Positions 5,655 through 12,086 of a stretch of 12,086 bases of DNA are shown here, in pieces. Both the position numbers and the translations under genes were made by a program. Location of the stretch: positions 1 through 12,086 of the forward strand of contig CAZHNG010000213.1 in assembly GCA_964533785.1 (NCBI GenBank). The letters run 5' to 3'. The DNA is from JANQRV01 sp964533785 (GTDB taxonomy: Bacteria > Bacteroidota > Bacteroidia > Chitinophagales > Saprospiraceae). The number at the start of each line of letters is the position of its first letter. Position 1 is the first letter of the stretch. The notes beneath the pieces are model-generated. The model was given only the letters and a program-made list of their open reading frames with translations, was not told the origin of the DNA and made no database searches.

Positions 5655-8600
5655 TTAAAAGCCTGCGCTCAACCCAAAAGTCCAGGTTCTGGCCTGCGGA
5701 TATTGTGCGTAATCCACGTTTGCCTGCAAGTTGCCATCAATGTATCCCAATTCTGGATCCAACCCGGAATAGCCGGTGATGGTAAATACATTCTGACCGG
5801 TTAAGTATACCCTCAACCGTTGAATGCCTACCTGATCGGTCAAAGTATTAGGGAAGGTGTACCCAAGCGTAAGGTTCTTTAAGCGTAGGAAACTTCCATC
5901 TTCAATGAATAAGTCGGAAGTCCGGAAGTTGCGGTTATCTCTATTTACGGCAGCACGCGGCACATCAGTATCGGTATTAGAAGGCGTCCAACGGTTAGCC
6001 GCATCAGCATAAAGATTAAAAGGATAAGAGGCATCCAGACCTTGCATGCGATCCGCATTGTAAATATCAACTCCGCCTACCCCCAACAAGAATAAGCCCA
6101 AATCAAATCCTTTGTACCCAAATTGGGCATTAAAACCATAAGAAACCGTTGGGAAGGGATCGCCCAGAATGCTACGATCCTGATCGTCAATCAATCCATC
6201 TCCGTTGATGTCTACAAAACGTACATCACCAGGTTGGATCAAACCTTCTTCTCTTCTGGGGTCATTGGCCAGGTTCGGATCAGCATTGATCTCCGCTTCG
6301 GAATCGTATAAGCCATCCGTTGTCCAGCCGAAGAAAGTACCGATCGGTGAACCGACGAAAGTTCTCGCGATCTCTTCGTTCGGACGACCGTAAGTCCGAG
6401 AGGCTAAGAAACTACCTTCGAAAAGACGGGTCACTTCATTTTCAATGAACGAAGCATTACCGGAAAGACTGTAGGTAAAGCCACTAGAACTCGCGTTGCG
6501 GTAAGTCACTTCAATTTCAAGTCCCTGGTTGCGCAACTCTCCTACGTTCTGATCCGGAATGTCCGTTCTACCGGTTGTTCCTACCGTAGGGGGCGACAAT
6601 AGCATGTCTTTGGTATCCTTAATGAAGTAATTGAAGTTCGCCAATAAGCGGTTGTCCAAAAATCCGATATCCAATGCCACATTGGTCATTTCAGCCGTCT
6701 CCCAGGAAATGTTTTCGTTGGGGAATCTACTCTGGCTGGCCCCTACCACTTGCTGACCTCCAAAAGAATATCTACGGCCACTAGAGATCAATGCCAGGTA
6801 CTGCAGACCAGGAACCTCCTGATTACCCAATTGTCCCCAACCGGCAGTCAATTTCAAAAAGCTGATCAGATTATTATCCGCCAGGAAAGGCTCTCTGGAA
6901 ATTCTCCATCCCGCAGAGAGAGCCGGGAAATAACCCCATTTATTGTCGTCGGAAAACTTAGAAGACCCATCGGCCCGGAAGGTACCGGTCAATAGGTATC
7001 TGTCCATAAAAGCATAATTCAAACGGGCAAAACCGGAAACCAATGAGTTTTCAACTCTTGAACCACCGGCTCCACTGATGGTATTACCAGCATCTAAAAA
7101 CCGTTGGTCCTCCACTTCGTTAGGAAAATCGAGGCGCTGTGCATTAAATCCTTCTGATATGAACTCCTGAGCCGTGTAACCACCTACAAAATCGAAGGCA
7201 TGATCACCATAGGTACGGTTAAAAGACAAGAAATATTCCGCTAATAAAGAATAAGCCTCTCCGTAGGAACGATTCAAGGAGTTTCTGGAGCGTGCTCTGA
7301 TCTGACGATCAATGATCGGATTGAAAGAATAACTGTCCGTAATATCTCCGTCTAATCCAAAGTTAGCACGGAATTTCAATCCATCTAACAGTTGGATCTC
7401 TGCGTATAGGTTTCCTAGCAAACGCTGTTCCGTTTGCAAATCATCTTCATCCTGGTCTACCGTAAAAATAGGGTTGTTAATATCACCAAACTGACCACCA
7501 CCAGGAACCAATGAAGAAGAACCATAATCTCCTTCCTCATGGCCAGGGATCGCATTGTCTTTATCAACGATAACCGGAAGCGCCGGATGAAAACGAACCG
7601 CACTCCATAATACTCCACTTTGAGCAGAATTGGTATTTACAAAATTACCTTCCTGACGGGTAAACTGTAAATTTTCGCCAATAGTCAACCAATTGGTGAC
7701 CTTATGGTCGGAGTTCAAACGCAGGTAATATCTATCAAAGAAAGAAGTTTTTATCAATCCTTCTTCTGAGAAATAACCGCCCGAAAGAGAAAAAGCAGAT
7801 CTTTCACCGCCCCCTCTGATGGTAAAGTCATAGTTTTGGACCGTACCGGTTTCCAATAGTTCATCCTGCCAATCAGTGCGGGTTTCCTGGAAAACGGATT
7901 GTGTCCATACCTCAGGAATATCACGGCCATCATTGGTAAAAGCTTCGCGTTTTACTTCAGCAAGCGTAGCAGCATCCAGTACATCGATCGTTTTTACCGG
8001 ATTAGAAATACCAGCATACGCATTAAACTGTACAGAGATCTTTTCGTTAAATCCCCCTCTTTTAGTGGTAACGATCACCACACCATTTGCCGCCCGCTGA
8101 CCGTAAATCGCAGAAGCAGAAGCATCTTTAAGTACTTCTATCGACTCAATATCATTCGGGTTGATATCATTAATATTGGCGTTAGCCACCGGTACGCCGT
8201 CAATAATGACTAATGGGTTGGCATTATTAATCGTTCCGGTACCCCGAATACGAATAGAACCACCATTTCCCGGTGCTCCACCGTTTCTTACTACGTTTAC
8301 TCCGGCTGCCCTCCCCTGCAAGGCCTGAGAAGCACCAATTACCGGTAGGTTGCTAAAGTCATCTCCATCTACGGAGGAAATGGCACCCGTAATATCTTCT
8401 TTTTCCTGTGTTCCATAACCGGTAACTACGATTTCTTTCAATTGAGTCGAGCCTTCTGTCAATACAACATTGATAACACTTTGGTTACCCACAGTAACCT
8501 CCCTGGTTTCGTAACCAATGTAAGAAAACCGAAGTACGGCATCACTCGAGGGTGCTTCTAAAGAGTAATTTCCCTCAAAATCGGTAACGGTTCCGGTAGA

Positions 8601-8756
8601 TGTCCCCACGACAAGCACTGAAACCCCAATGAGAGGTTCACCCGACTCCGTAGAGACCGTTCCTCTAATTTCAAACTGTGCGAGTGCAAAATTACTGAAG
8701 GCTAGTATACCAATGATGATCGGCACCACCTTCTTTAGTAAAGTTTTCAATAACAT
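5655..8756 (-). CDS. susC: SusC/RagA-family TonB-dependent outer-membrane transporter
   Basis: This 1033-residue protein is a full-length SusC-type porin that takes up substrate captured by SusD, powered by TonB-ExbBD. The signal peptide covers 1-26 (cut near ALA/QFEI). An N-terminal carboxypeptidase-regulatory-like domain at 27-100 has RGTVSTESGEPLIGVSV and VTDFEGNYSL. The linker LKEIVVTGYGTQ (106-117) precedes the plug, with ALQGRAAGVNV (145-155), IRIRGTGTINNANPLVIIDG (168-187) and the SusC signature IESIEVLKDASASAIYGQRA (203-222). The rest is beta-barrel, including the DINGDGLIDDQD loop typical of the family, and ends in a terminal Phe (SAGF), as outer-membrane barrels do. There is no N-terminal secretin/STN domain, so no direct FecR-type anti-sigma signalling is expected. 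It is the first gene of a minus-strand cluster with susD and two exported proteins. The substrate is unknown. Confidence 0.97.
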   Translation of the reverse strand: MLLKTLLKKVVPIIIGILAFSNFALAQFEIRGTVSTESGEPLIGVSVLVVGTSTGTVTDFEGNYSLEAPSSDAVLRFSYIGYETREVTVGNQSVINVVLTEGSTQLKEIVVTGYGTQEKEDITGAISSVDGDDFSNLPVIGASQALQGRAAGVNVVRNGGAPGNGGSIRIRGTGTINNANPLVIIDGVPVANANINDINPNDIESIEVLKDASASAIYGQRAANGVVIVTTKRGGFNEKISVQFNAYAGISNPVKTIDVLDAATLAEVKREAFTNDGRDIPEVWTQSVFQETRTDWQDELLETGTVQNYDFTIRGGGERSAFSLSGGYFSEEGLIKTSFFDRYYLRLNSDHKVTNWLTIGENLQFTRQEGNFVNTNSAQSGVLWSAVRFHPALPVIVDKDNAIPGHEEGDYGSSSLVPGGGQFGDINNPIFTVDQDEDDLQTEQRLLGNLYAEIQLLDGLKFRANFGLDGDITDSYSFNPIIDRQIRARSRNSLNRSYGEAYSLLAEYFLSFNRTYGDHAFDFVGGYTAQEFISEGFNAQRLDFPNEVEDQRFLDAGNTISGAGGSRVENSLVSGFARLNYAFMDRYLLTGTFRADGSSKFSDDNKWGYFPALSAGWRISREPFLADNNLISFLKLTAGWGQLGNQEVPGLQYLALISSGRRYSFGGQQVVGASQSRFPNENISWETAEMTNVALDIGFLDNRLLANFNYFIKDTKDMLLSPPTVGTTGRTDIPDQNVGELRNQGLEIEVTYRNASSSGFTYSLSGNASFIENEVTRLFEGSFLASRTYGRPNEEIARTFVGSPIGTFFGWTTDGLYDSEAEINADPNLANDPRREEGLIQPGDVRFVDINGDGLIDDQDRSILGDPFPTVSYGFNAQFGYKGFDLGLFLLGVGGVDIYNADRMQGLDASYPFNLYADAANRWTPSNTDTDVPRAAVNRDNRNFRTSDLFIEDGSFLRLKNLTLGYTFPNTLTDQVGIQRLRVYLTGQNVFTITGYSGLDPELGYIDGNLQANVDYAQYPQARTWTFGLSAGF

Positions 8757-8819
8757 ATGGATTTGATTTTGTTTATAATGTTTGTTTAGCGTTTATTCAT
8801 CTGGGCCTTTATTTGAAGA

Positions 8820-8852
8820 CAAATATCATCATGGCAAGAACACACGATCAAA
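8820..8852 (-). promoter_or_regulatory. Candidate susC promoter
   Basis: On the minus strand, GATATTTG (8827-8820) differs from the Bacteroidota -7 consensus TAnnTTTG in one base. A TTTG (8852-8849) lies 21 bp upstream, close to normal -33 spacing. Transcription would start near 8813 and give a susC leader of roughly 55 nt. It is the best-placed candidate I found, but it is not an exact match. Confidence 0.35.
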
Positions 8853-8933
8853 AACCATTTAAAGCCCATTATTTAGAACATAAACAGCCTGCTTACCTAG
8901 ATTTTCAGAGCCATTACATACTCTACGCGTTTA

Positions 8934-8971
8934 ATGTCTGGATGGTAGACATCCTGATCGAAAGCATCAGG
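8934..8971. repeat. Two contiguous 19-nt hairpins of identical geometry
   Basis: ATGTCT-7 nt-AGACAT (8934-8952) is followed with no gap by CCTGAT-7 nt-ATCAGG (8953-8971). Both have perfect 6-bp arms and 7-nt loops but unrelated sequences. They lie 82-119 bp upstream of the candidate susC -33 box and just before the heptamer array. Confidence 0.65.
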
Positions 8972-8983
8972 TCGACATCGAAA

Positions 8984-9014
8984 TCTAGCATCTGGCATCT
9001 ATAGTCTGGCGTCT
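8984..9014 (+). repeat. Heptamer array, 4.4 units of TCTRGCR
   Basis: The phased units are TCTAGCA, TCTGGCA, TCTATAG, TCTGGCG, then TCT. Every unit starts with TCT at exactly 7-base intervals and three of the four match TCTRGCR. The third unit (TCTATAG) has degenerated. The same unit occurs at 118-132 and, on the other strand, at 5509-5525. Confidence 0.65.
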
Positions 9015-9061
9015 TGCCCATACGGCGAAGTACTACAATATTTATTAATTGAGGTTTGCTC

Positions 9062-9108
9062 AAAGATTAACCCTAGATCAATTCTCTAGGTATCCATTAA
9101 TCTTTTTT
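9062..9108 (+). promoter_or_regulatory. Nested dyad followed by a T-run
   Basis: The outer arms AAAGATTAA (9062-9070) and TTAATCTTT (9097-9105) are perfectly complementary over 9 bp. The inner arms CCTAGA (9072-9077) and TCTAGG (9085-9090) pair over 6 bp around a 7-nt loop. The internal loop between them is unequal, 1 nt against 6 nt. On the plus strand the stem runs into six Ts (9103-9108), as in an intrinsic terminator, but no gene precedes it. It could end an unannotated small RNA or be a protein-binding site. Confidence 0.5.
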
Positions 9109-9225
9109 CCTTATTTAAAAAACTTATTTTCAGGTTATTTAAAGAAAACAGCATTTTACCCAAAGACAAACACTTTACAAAGCATTTACATTAAACAAGC
9201 TTAAGAAACAAAAAAGCAAACCGAA

Positions 9226-9242
9226 GTTTACGCAAAGTAAAC
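9226..9242. promoter_or_regulatory. 17-bp dyad GTTTAC-5-GTAAAC
   Basis: Perfect 6-bp arms flank GCAAA. Single TTTAC or GTAAA words occur nearby at 9155, 9174, 9185 and 9246, so a cluster of related half-sites is possible. The region is AT-rich, which makes chance matches easier. No regulator gene is present in the window to pair with it. Confidence 0.3.
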
Positions 9243-9494
9243 ATCGTAAAAAAGCAGGCCTCCGGTAAGCACATATAAGAGCCTGTTGGTTAATCCATTA
9301 AAAAATCATAAATAAAAAACCTATTGAACTTTGGTTACAAAAAATTAAACATATCTTCTCATTTCTCTAACTAAAGCCAGGCAAGTGAAATCCTAATTTT
9401 ACCGCTGTTAAAACGAATGGTGGTTCAGCGAATACTTTTCTGAGGATGCCCCGGATAAGTCTGTTGCAGGGCCACGTAAAAACATTGTTGTAAA

Positions 9495-11177
9495 ATGATA
9501 AACATCCGTTTGATTGCGATAGTCTTACCCCTATTTTCGTGGTCCATAATTTTGGGACAGGCCCCTTCCCCGGCGTTTAGAATAGGTATACTGGGCTGCC
9601 ACCGTCAGTTCGAGCCGGCTCCTGCATTATTTAGGTACCTGGAAGCAGATCCGGACCTCTGCTTGTGGATCGGAGACAACGTATATGCCGACACAGAAGA
9701 TGATATTACTTATATCGATAGTTGTTACCAAACCTTGGCGGCCAAACCGGCATTCAAGGAATTAATGAAGAAGTATCCCTACGTGGTAACCTGGGACGAT
9801 CATGATTTCGGGCTCAATGATGCCGGCAAAGACTATCCCCTAAAAGCTCAAAGCAAATCCTTGTTTCGATCCTTCTGGAAACTCGAAGACCGGATCCCCG
9901 CCGCACAAAACGGCATTTACTACAGCCAATATTTCGAACACCAGGACAAAACGATCCAGGTCATCCTGCTGGATTGTCGTTACAATAGAGATACTCCGGG
10001 AACCAATGGCGACGTACTCGGTGAGGAACAGTGGCAATGGCTGGAAAAAGAACTCGAAACTACGGCCGACCTGCGCCTGATCATCTCCGGCTTCCAGATA
10101 TTATTAGACTCGGATTCCGGATCGGAAACCTGGGAAAACTTCCCGGATGCCCGCAAGCGATTATTCGAGCTGATCCGTCAAAAGCAAGCTGAAAATGTCG
10201 TATTCCTCACTGGTGATCAGCACTACGGAGAAGTTTGCCGCTCCAGAGGCACTTTGGATTTTGATGCCATTGAGTTGCAGTTCGCCGGAATTAACCAAAT
10301 CGAAGATCCCGAATTCAATTCCTACCGGGTCTCGAACGTCATCACTTCTAAACACAGCTACGCCCTGCTGGATATTTATTTAGAAAAGACCGAATACGAC
10401 GTTCCTCATTTGCAGTTCCAGATCTTTGATGGTCTGAGTAACCAAAGAGAGTTATTCTACCGGATCAACCTCGATGAAGTCAGATTGCAGGTAGATTTTC
10501 CCGAACAAACTTATTTCGTCGACTCCTACGAAATTCCAATCCAACATTCGTATAACAATCTGAACTTACACTATACCATAGATGGTAGCGAACCCACTGC
10601 TGCTTCTGCTATCGTGGATGGTTCAATTGTTCTAATGGAAACTGCAACGGTTAAAACAAGGTTTTTCGATAAGCAAGGCCGTCCGCGGTCAATCGTAAAG
10701 GAAAAAGAATTTACTAAATTGGAGCCTTATGAAGGGGTAGATTTGAAGGATTTACAACCCGGTTTAAAATACGATTATTACGAAGGCAATTTCACCCAAT
10801 TACCAGATTTCAAGGATCAACAGGTAGTGCAAAAAGGTATCGCCACTAGTTTTGACGTTGAAAAATTAGCAAAACGGGAAGATCATTACGCGATCGTTTT
10901 CGATGGTTTTATCGAAATCCCCGAAGATGGGATCTATACCTTCTTCACCTACTCGGATGATGGTTCTCGTTTATATGTGCACGATCAATTGGTGGTGGAT
11001 AACGATGGTTCCCACAGTGCGAGAAGAAAAACCGGGCAAGTTCCTTTGAAAAAAGGCTTGCACCCCATTAGAATTGAATATTTTGAAGATTACGAAGGTC
11101 AAACGTTGGCGGTGGGATACGGAAGTCTTACTCTGGAAGAACAACCGCTTTCGTTTGAAGCGTTGTTTTATAATTAG
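9495..11177 (+). CDS. Exported PhoD-like phosphoesterase with chitobiase-C-like and PA14 domains
   Basis: This encodes 560 residues. A signal peptide covers 1-21 (ends IILG, mature start Gln22). The PhoD-like metallophosphoesterase domain spans about 27-325. It has GCHR with Cys35, GDNVYAD (60-66), WDDHDFGLND (100-109), LDCRYNRD (159-166) and GDQHYGE (240-246). Cys35, Asp61 and Tyr64 are spaced like the Fe-binding Cys, Asp and Tyr that I recall from Bacillus subtilis PhoD. It should hydrolyse phosphodiesters or phosphomonoesters outside the inner membrane. Residues 335-407 hold a chitobiase/hexosaminidase C-terminal-like beta-sandwich (HYTIDGSEPT, 359-368). Residues 421-545 form a PA14 domain (GLKYDYYEG, FDGFIEIPEDGIYTFFTYSDDGSRL in two parts, HPIRIEYFE), usually sugar-binding. 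No T9SS tail is seen. It is divergent from susC, and 238 bp separate it from the next gene. The substrate, possibly glycan-linked phosphate, is inference. Confidence 0.92.
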   Translation: MINIRLIAIVLPLFSWSIILGQAPSPAFRIGILGCHRQFEPAPALFRYLEADPDLCLWIGDNVYADTEDDITYIDSCYQTLAAKPAFKELMKKYPYVVTWDDHDFGLNDAGKDYPLKAQSKSLFRSFWKLEDRIPAAQNGIYYSQYFEHQDKTIQVILLDCRYNRDTPGTNGDVLGEEQWQWLEKELETTADLRLIISGFQILLDSDSGSETWENFPDARKRLFELIRQKQAENVVFLTGDQHYGEVCRSRGTLDFDAIELQFAGINQIEDPEFNSYRVSNVITSKHSYALLDIYLEKTEYDVPHLQFQIFDGLSNQRELFYRINLDEVRLQVDFPEQTYFVDSYEIPIQHSYNNLNLHYTIDGSEPTAASAIVDGSIVLMETATVKTRFFDKQGRPRSIVKEKEFTKLEPYEGVDLKDLQPGLKYDYYEGNFTQLPDFKDQQVVQKGIATSFDVEKLAKREDHYAIVFDGFIEIPEDGIYTFFTYSDDGSRLYVHDQLVVDNDGSHSARRKTGQVPLKKGLHPIRIEYFEDYEGQTLAVGYGSLTLEEQPLSFEALFYN

Positions 11178-11415
11178 ACACTGAACCCTAAATGTAATGA
11201 CATTTCAACTTGTACCTTGAATTCAGCAGCAGAGTGTTTATGGAGTTTATAAGGTTGATGTAAACAAATAAACCGTATAAACATCATCAATAAAAATAAG
11301 CTAAAAGAAAGATTGTCAATACACCTAAACACAAGATAACTGAACACTTTCGAAATTAGGAAGCCTCTTGAAATTACTTTCTAATTCATTTTTTAATTTT
11401 CATTTCTAACATCAT
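11178..11415. other. Intergenic stretch, weak hairpins only
   Basis: The 238 bp are AT-rich. AAATGT/ACATTT (11190-11205, 4-nt loop) is a weak hairpin 13 nt after the phosphoesterase stop, with no T-run. Further on, a GTTTATAAGG arm and a CCGTATAAAC arm pair with one mismatch. I see no gene and no exact TAnnTTTG box before the HD-domain gene. TAATTTTC shortly before its start is a weak partial match. Confidence 0.5.
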
Positions 11416-11964
11416 ATGCATAACATTACAGAAAAAATAATTGCTGTTTTTGAAGCAAGGGGTAAAGAAAAATACGGCAGCGAGGCTGTCACCCAATTGC
11501 AGCACGCTTTACAAACTGCGCTACTAGCCGAAGAAGCCAAAGCTGAACCTGCGCTAATCACTGCTGCCCTATTACACGATATCGGCCACATCTTACACGA
11601 AGAAGCCTTGCCAACTACCGATTCGGAAAACCTGGATGATTTCCACGAAGAGGTTGGTTATCAGTGGTTATTGGAATATTTTGGAGAGGAAGTTGCTGCT
11701 CCAGTTAAGCTGCACGTTGAAGCCAAGCGCTACTTGTGTACCATTGATGAAACGTACGAGCAAAATCTGTCGCCGACTTCGCTGAAAAGCTATTACGACC
11801 AGGGGGGCAAAATGAAGGGAACAGAAAAAGAAGTTTTTGAGTCTAATCCCTTTTTTGAGCCTGCCGTTCTTCTCAGAAGATGGGATGACCTGGCGAAAGA
11901 GGCGGATAAGGAAACGCCGGGGATCGAGCATTTTGCACCTTATATTGAGGAGTGTCTTAGATAG
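11416..11964 (+). CDS. PhnZ/TmpB-like HD-domain diiron oxygenase (phosphonate-type)
   Basis: This encodes 182 residues, near the normal length of the phosphonate-associated HD-domain family (PhnZ/TmpB; TIGR03276-like). PhnZ is a cytosolic mixed-valent diiron oxygenase that uses O2 to split 2-amino-1-hydroxyethylphosphonate into glycine and phosphate. The HD core LLHDIGH (52-58) is present. By eye the PhnZ ligands map here as His30, His54, Asp55, His77, His100 and Asp157, with His58 and Lys104 as probable substrate contacts and Tyr20/Glu23 matching the gating pair. Most of these sit four positions below PhnZ numbering as I remember it. The C-terminal LSPTSL, QGGKM and LLRRWDDLAK (152-161) are family wording; the usual QGGPM is QGGKM here. 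The 2-oxoglutarate hydroxylase partner (PhnY/TmpA) is absent from the window, and palindromes follow directly. The substrate could therefore be a different hydroxyphosphonate. Confidence 0.88.
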   Translation: MHNITEKIIAVFEARGKEKYGSEAVTQLQHALQTALLAEEAKAEPALITAALLHDIGHILHEEALPTTDSENLDDFHEEVGYQWLLEYFGEEVAAPVKLHVEAKRYLCTIDETYEQNLSPTSLKSYYDQGGKMKGTEKEVFESNPFFEPAVLLRRWDDLAKEADKETPGIEHFAPYIEECLR

Positions 11965-11972
11965 AAGGAGAA

Positions 11973-12007
11973 AGACCCTCTGAGATTTCGAAAACCTTCG
12001 GAGGTCT
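11973..12007. repeat. Imperfect palindrome after the HD-domain gene
   Basis: AGACCCTCTGAG and CTTCGGAGGTCT form imperfect complementary arms around TTTCGAAAA. It starts 9 nt after the stop at 11964. The wording resembles a short palindrome (AGACCTCCGAGG...) that I recall in intergenic DNA of several Bacteroidota. It may serve as a 3' end hairpin, though no T-run follows. Confidence 0.5.
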
Positions 12008-12040
12008 GAGGTTGTCTCCTAAGGCGATAAGGCCAAATAA

Positions 12041-12086
12041 TTCACCCCGACTAAGTCGGGCAAAGAGACGCGAAGTAACAAATTTT
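12041..12086. repeat. CGCAAAG-type repeat half-copy with CCCGAC hairpin
   Basis: TTCACC (12041-12046) leads into a perfect hairpin CCCGAC-TAA-GTCGGG (12046-12060) and then CAAAGAGACGCGAAG (12061-12075). The last piece matches CAAAGAACACGAAG at 27-40 with few changes. This looks like one arm of the same repeat family as at 12-80, with the CCCGAC hairpin inside the arm. The window ends before a second arm could be seen. Confidence 0.5.

Larger units (their letters stand above)
8757..9494. other. Long divergent control region without a convincing gene
   Basis: This gap of 738 bp separates the divergent susC and phosphoesterase starts. It holds a candidate susC promoter, two tandem hairpins (8934-8971), a heptamer array (8984-9014), a nested dyad with a T-run (9062-9108) and a 17-bp dyad (9226-9242). 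From about 9110 to 9360 it is AT-rich with A-runs and repeated TTTAC/GTAAA words. A 63-codon open frame at 8813-9004 has no recognisable features and overlaps these elements, so I do not call it a gene. Its length and structure suggest regulation or an unannotated small RNA. Confidence 0.7.

Noticed and set aside
5534..5779. 81-codon plus-strand frame across the susC 3' end
   Set aside because: It is antisense to the conserved susC C-terminus and starts in the skewed non-coding tract; the protein has no features of its own.
8813..9004. 63-codon open frame upstream of susC on the plus strand
   Set aside because: No recognisable domain, no clear start signal, and it overlaps the candidate susC promoter, two hairpins and a heptamer repeat. 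Its end runs into the repeat array.
8934..9014. CRISPR array or tandem-repeat locus
   Set aside because: The hairpin sequences are unrelated to each other, there are no spacers between identical repeats and no cas genes are present.
1..12086. Insertion sequence, phage, toxin-antitoxin or defence system
   Set aside because: No transposase, integrase, nuclease or toxin-like gene is visible, and every sizeable gene fits a known household or surface family of Bacteroidota.

Overview
The window looks like chromosomal DNA of a member of the Bacteroidota, most likely a Saprospiraceae/Lewinella-type marine or sludge organism. The phylum call rests on a SusC/SusD pair, lipoproteins with Bacteroidota-style lipoboxes, an exported protein that opens with NLVPNPSFE and ends in a type IX secretion (T9SS)-like tail, promoter-like TAnnTTTG boxes, and few clear Shine-Dalgarno sites. 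The family-level guess is inference. No tRNA, rRNA, CRISPR array, transposase or phage gene is visible.

Layout. 1-171: a palindromic CGCAAAG-type intergenic repeat and a short heptamer repeat. 172-858 (-): a lipoprotein of unknown function, divergent from 983-1710 (+), a DUF5995-family gene cut by a 10-N assembly gap. 1721-2230 (-): a GNAT acetyltransferase converging on the DUF5995 gene, with only 10 bp between the two stops. 2317-8756 (-): a four-gene outer-membrane locus in the order susC, susD, small lipocalin-like lipoprotein, NPSFE/T9SS-tail protein. The last two genes overlap by ATGA. 8757-9494: a 738-bp divergent control region rich in inverted repeats. 9495-11177 (+): an exported PhoD-like phosphoesterase with chitobiase-C-like and PA14 domains. 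11416-11964 (+): a PhnZ/TmpB-like HD-domain oxygenase, followed by palindromic repeats up to the window end.

How the genes may work together. SusC/SusD should import a TonB-dependent substrate across the outer membrane, and the two downstream exported proteins are plausible surface accessories. There is no glycoside hydrolase, peptidase, sigma/anti-sigma pair or regulator in the window to name the substrate. The only secreted enzyme nearby is the divergently encoded phosphoesterase. The next gene resembles oxygenases that cleave C-P bonds of hydroxyphosphonates. A phosphorus-scavenging theme (surface phosphoester cleavage, uptake, phosphonate oxidation) is therefore possible, but it is inference from neighbourhood only.

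The most unusual content is non-coding. It includes a TCTRGCR heptamer repeat in three intergenic gaps, two back-to-back 19-nt hairpins of identical geometry, a nested 9+6-bp dyad, a perfect 40-bp palindrome behind susD, and a terminator-like hairpin inside an unusually long susC-susD gap. I see no clear case for an entirely new enzymatic or defence system.
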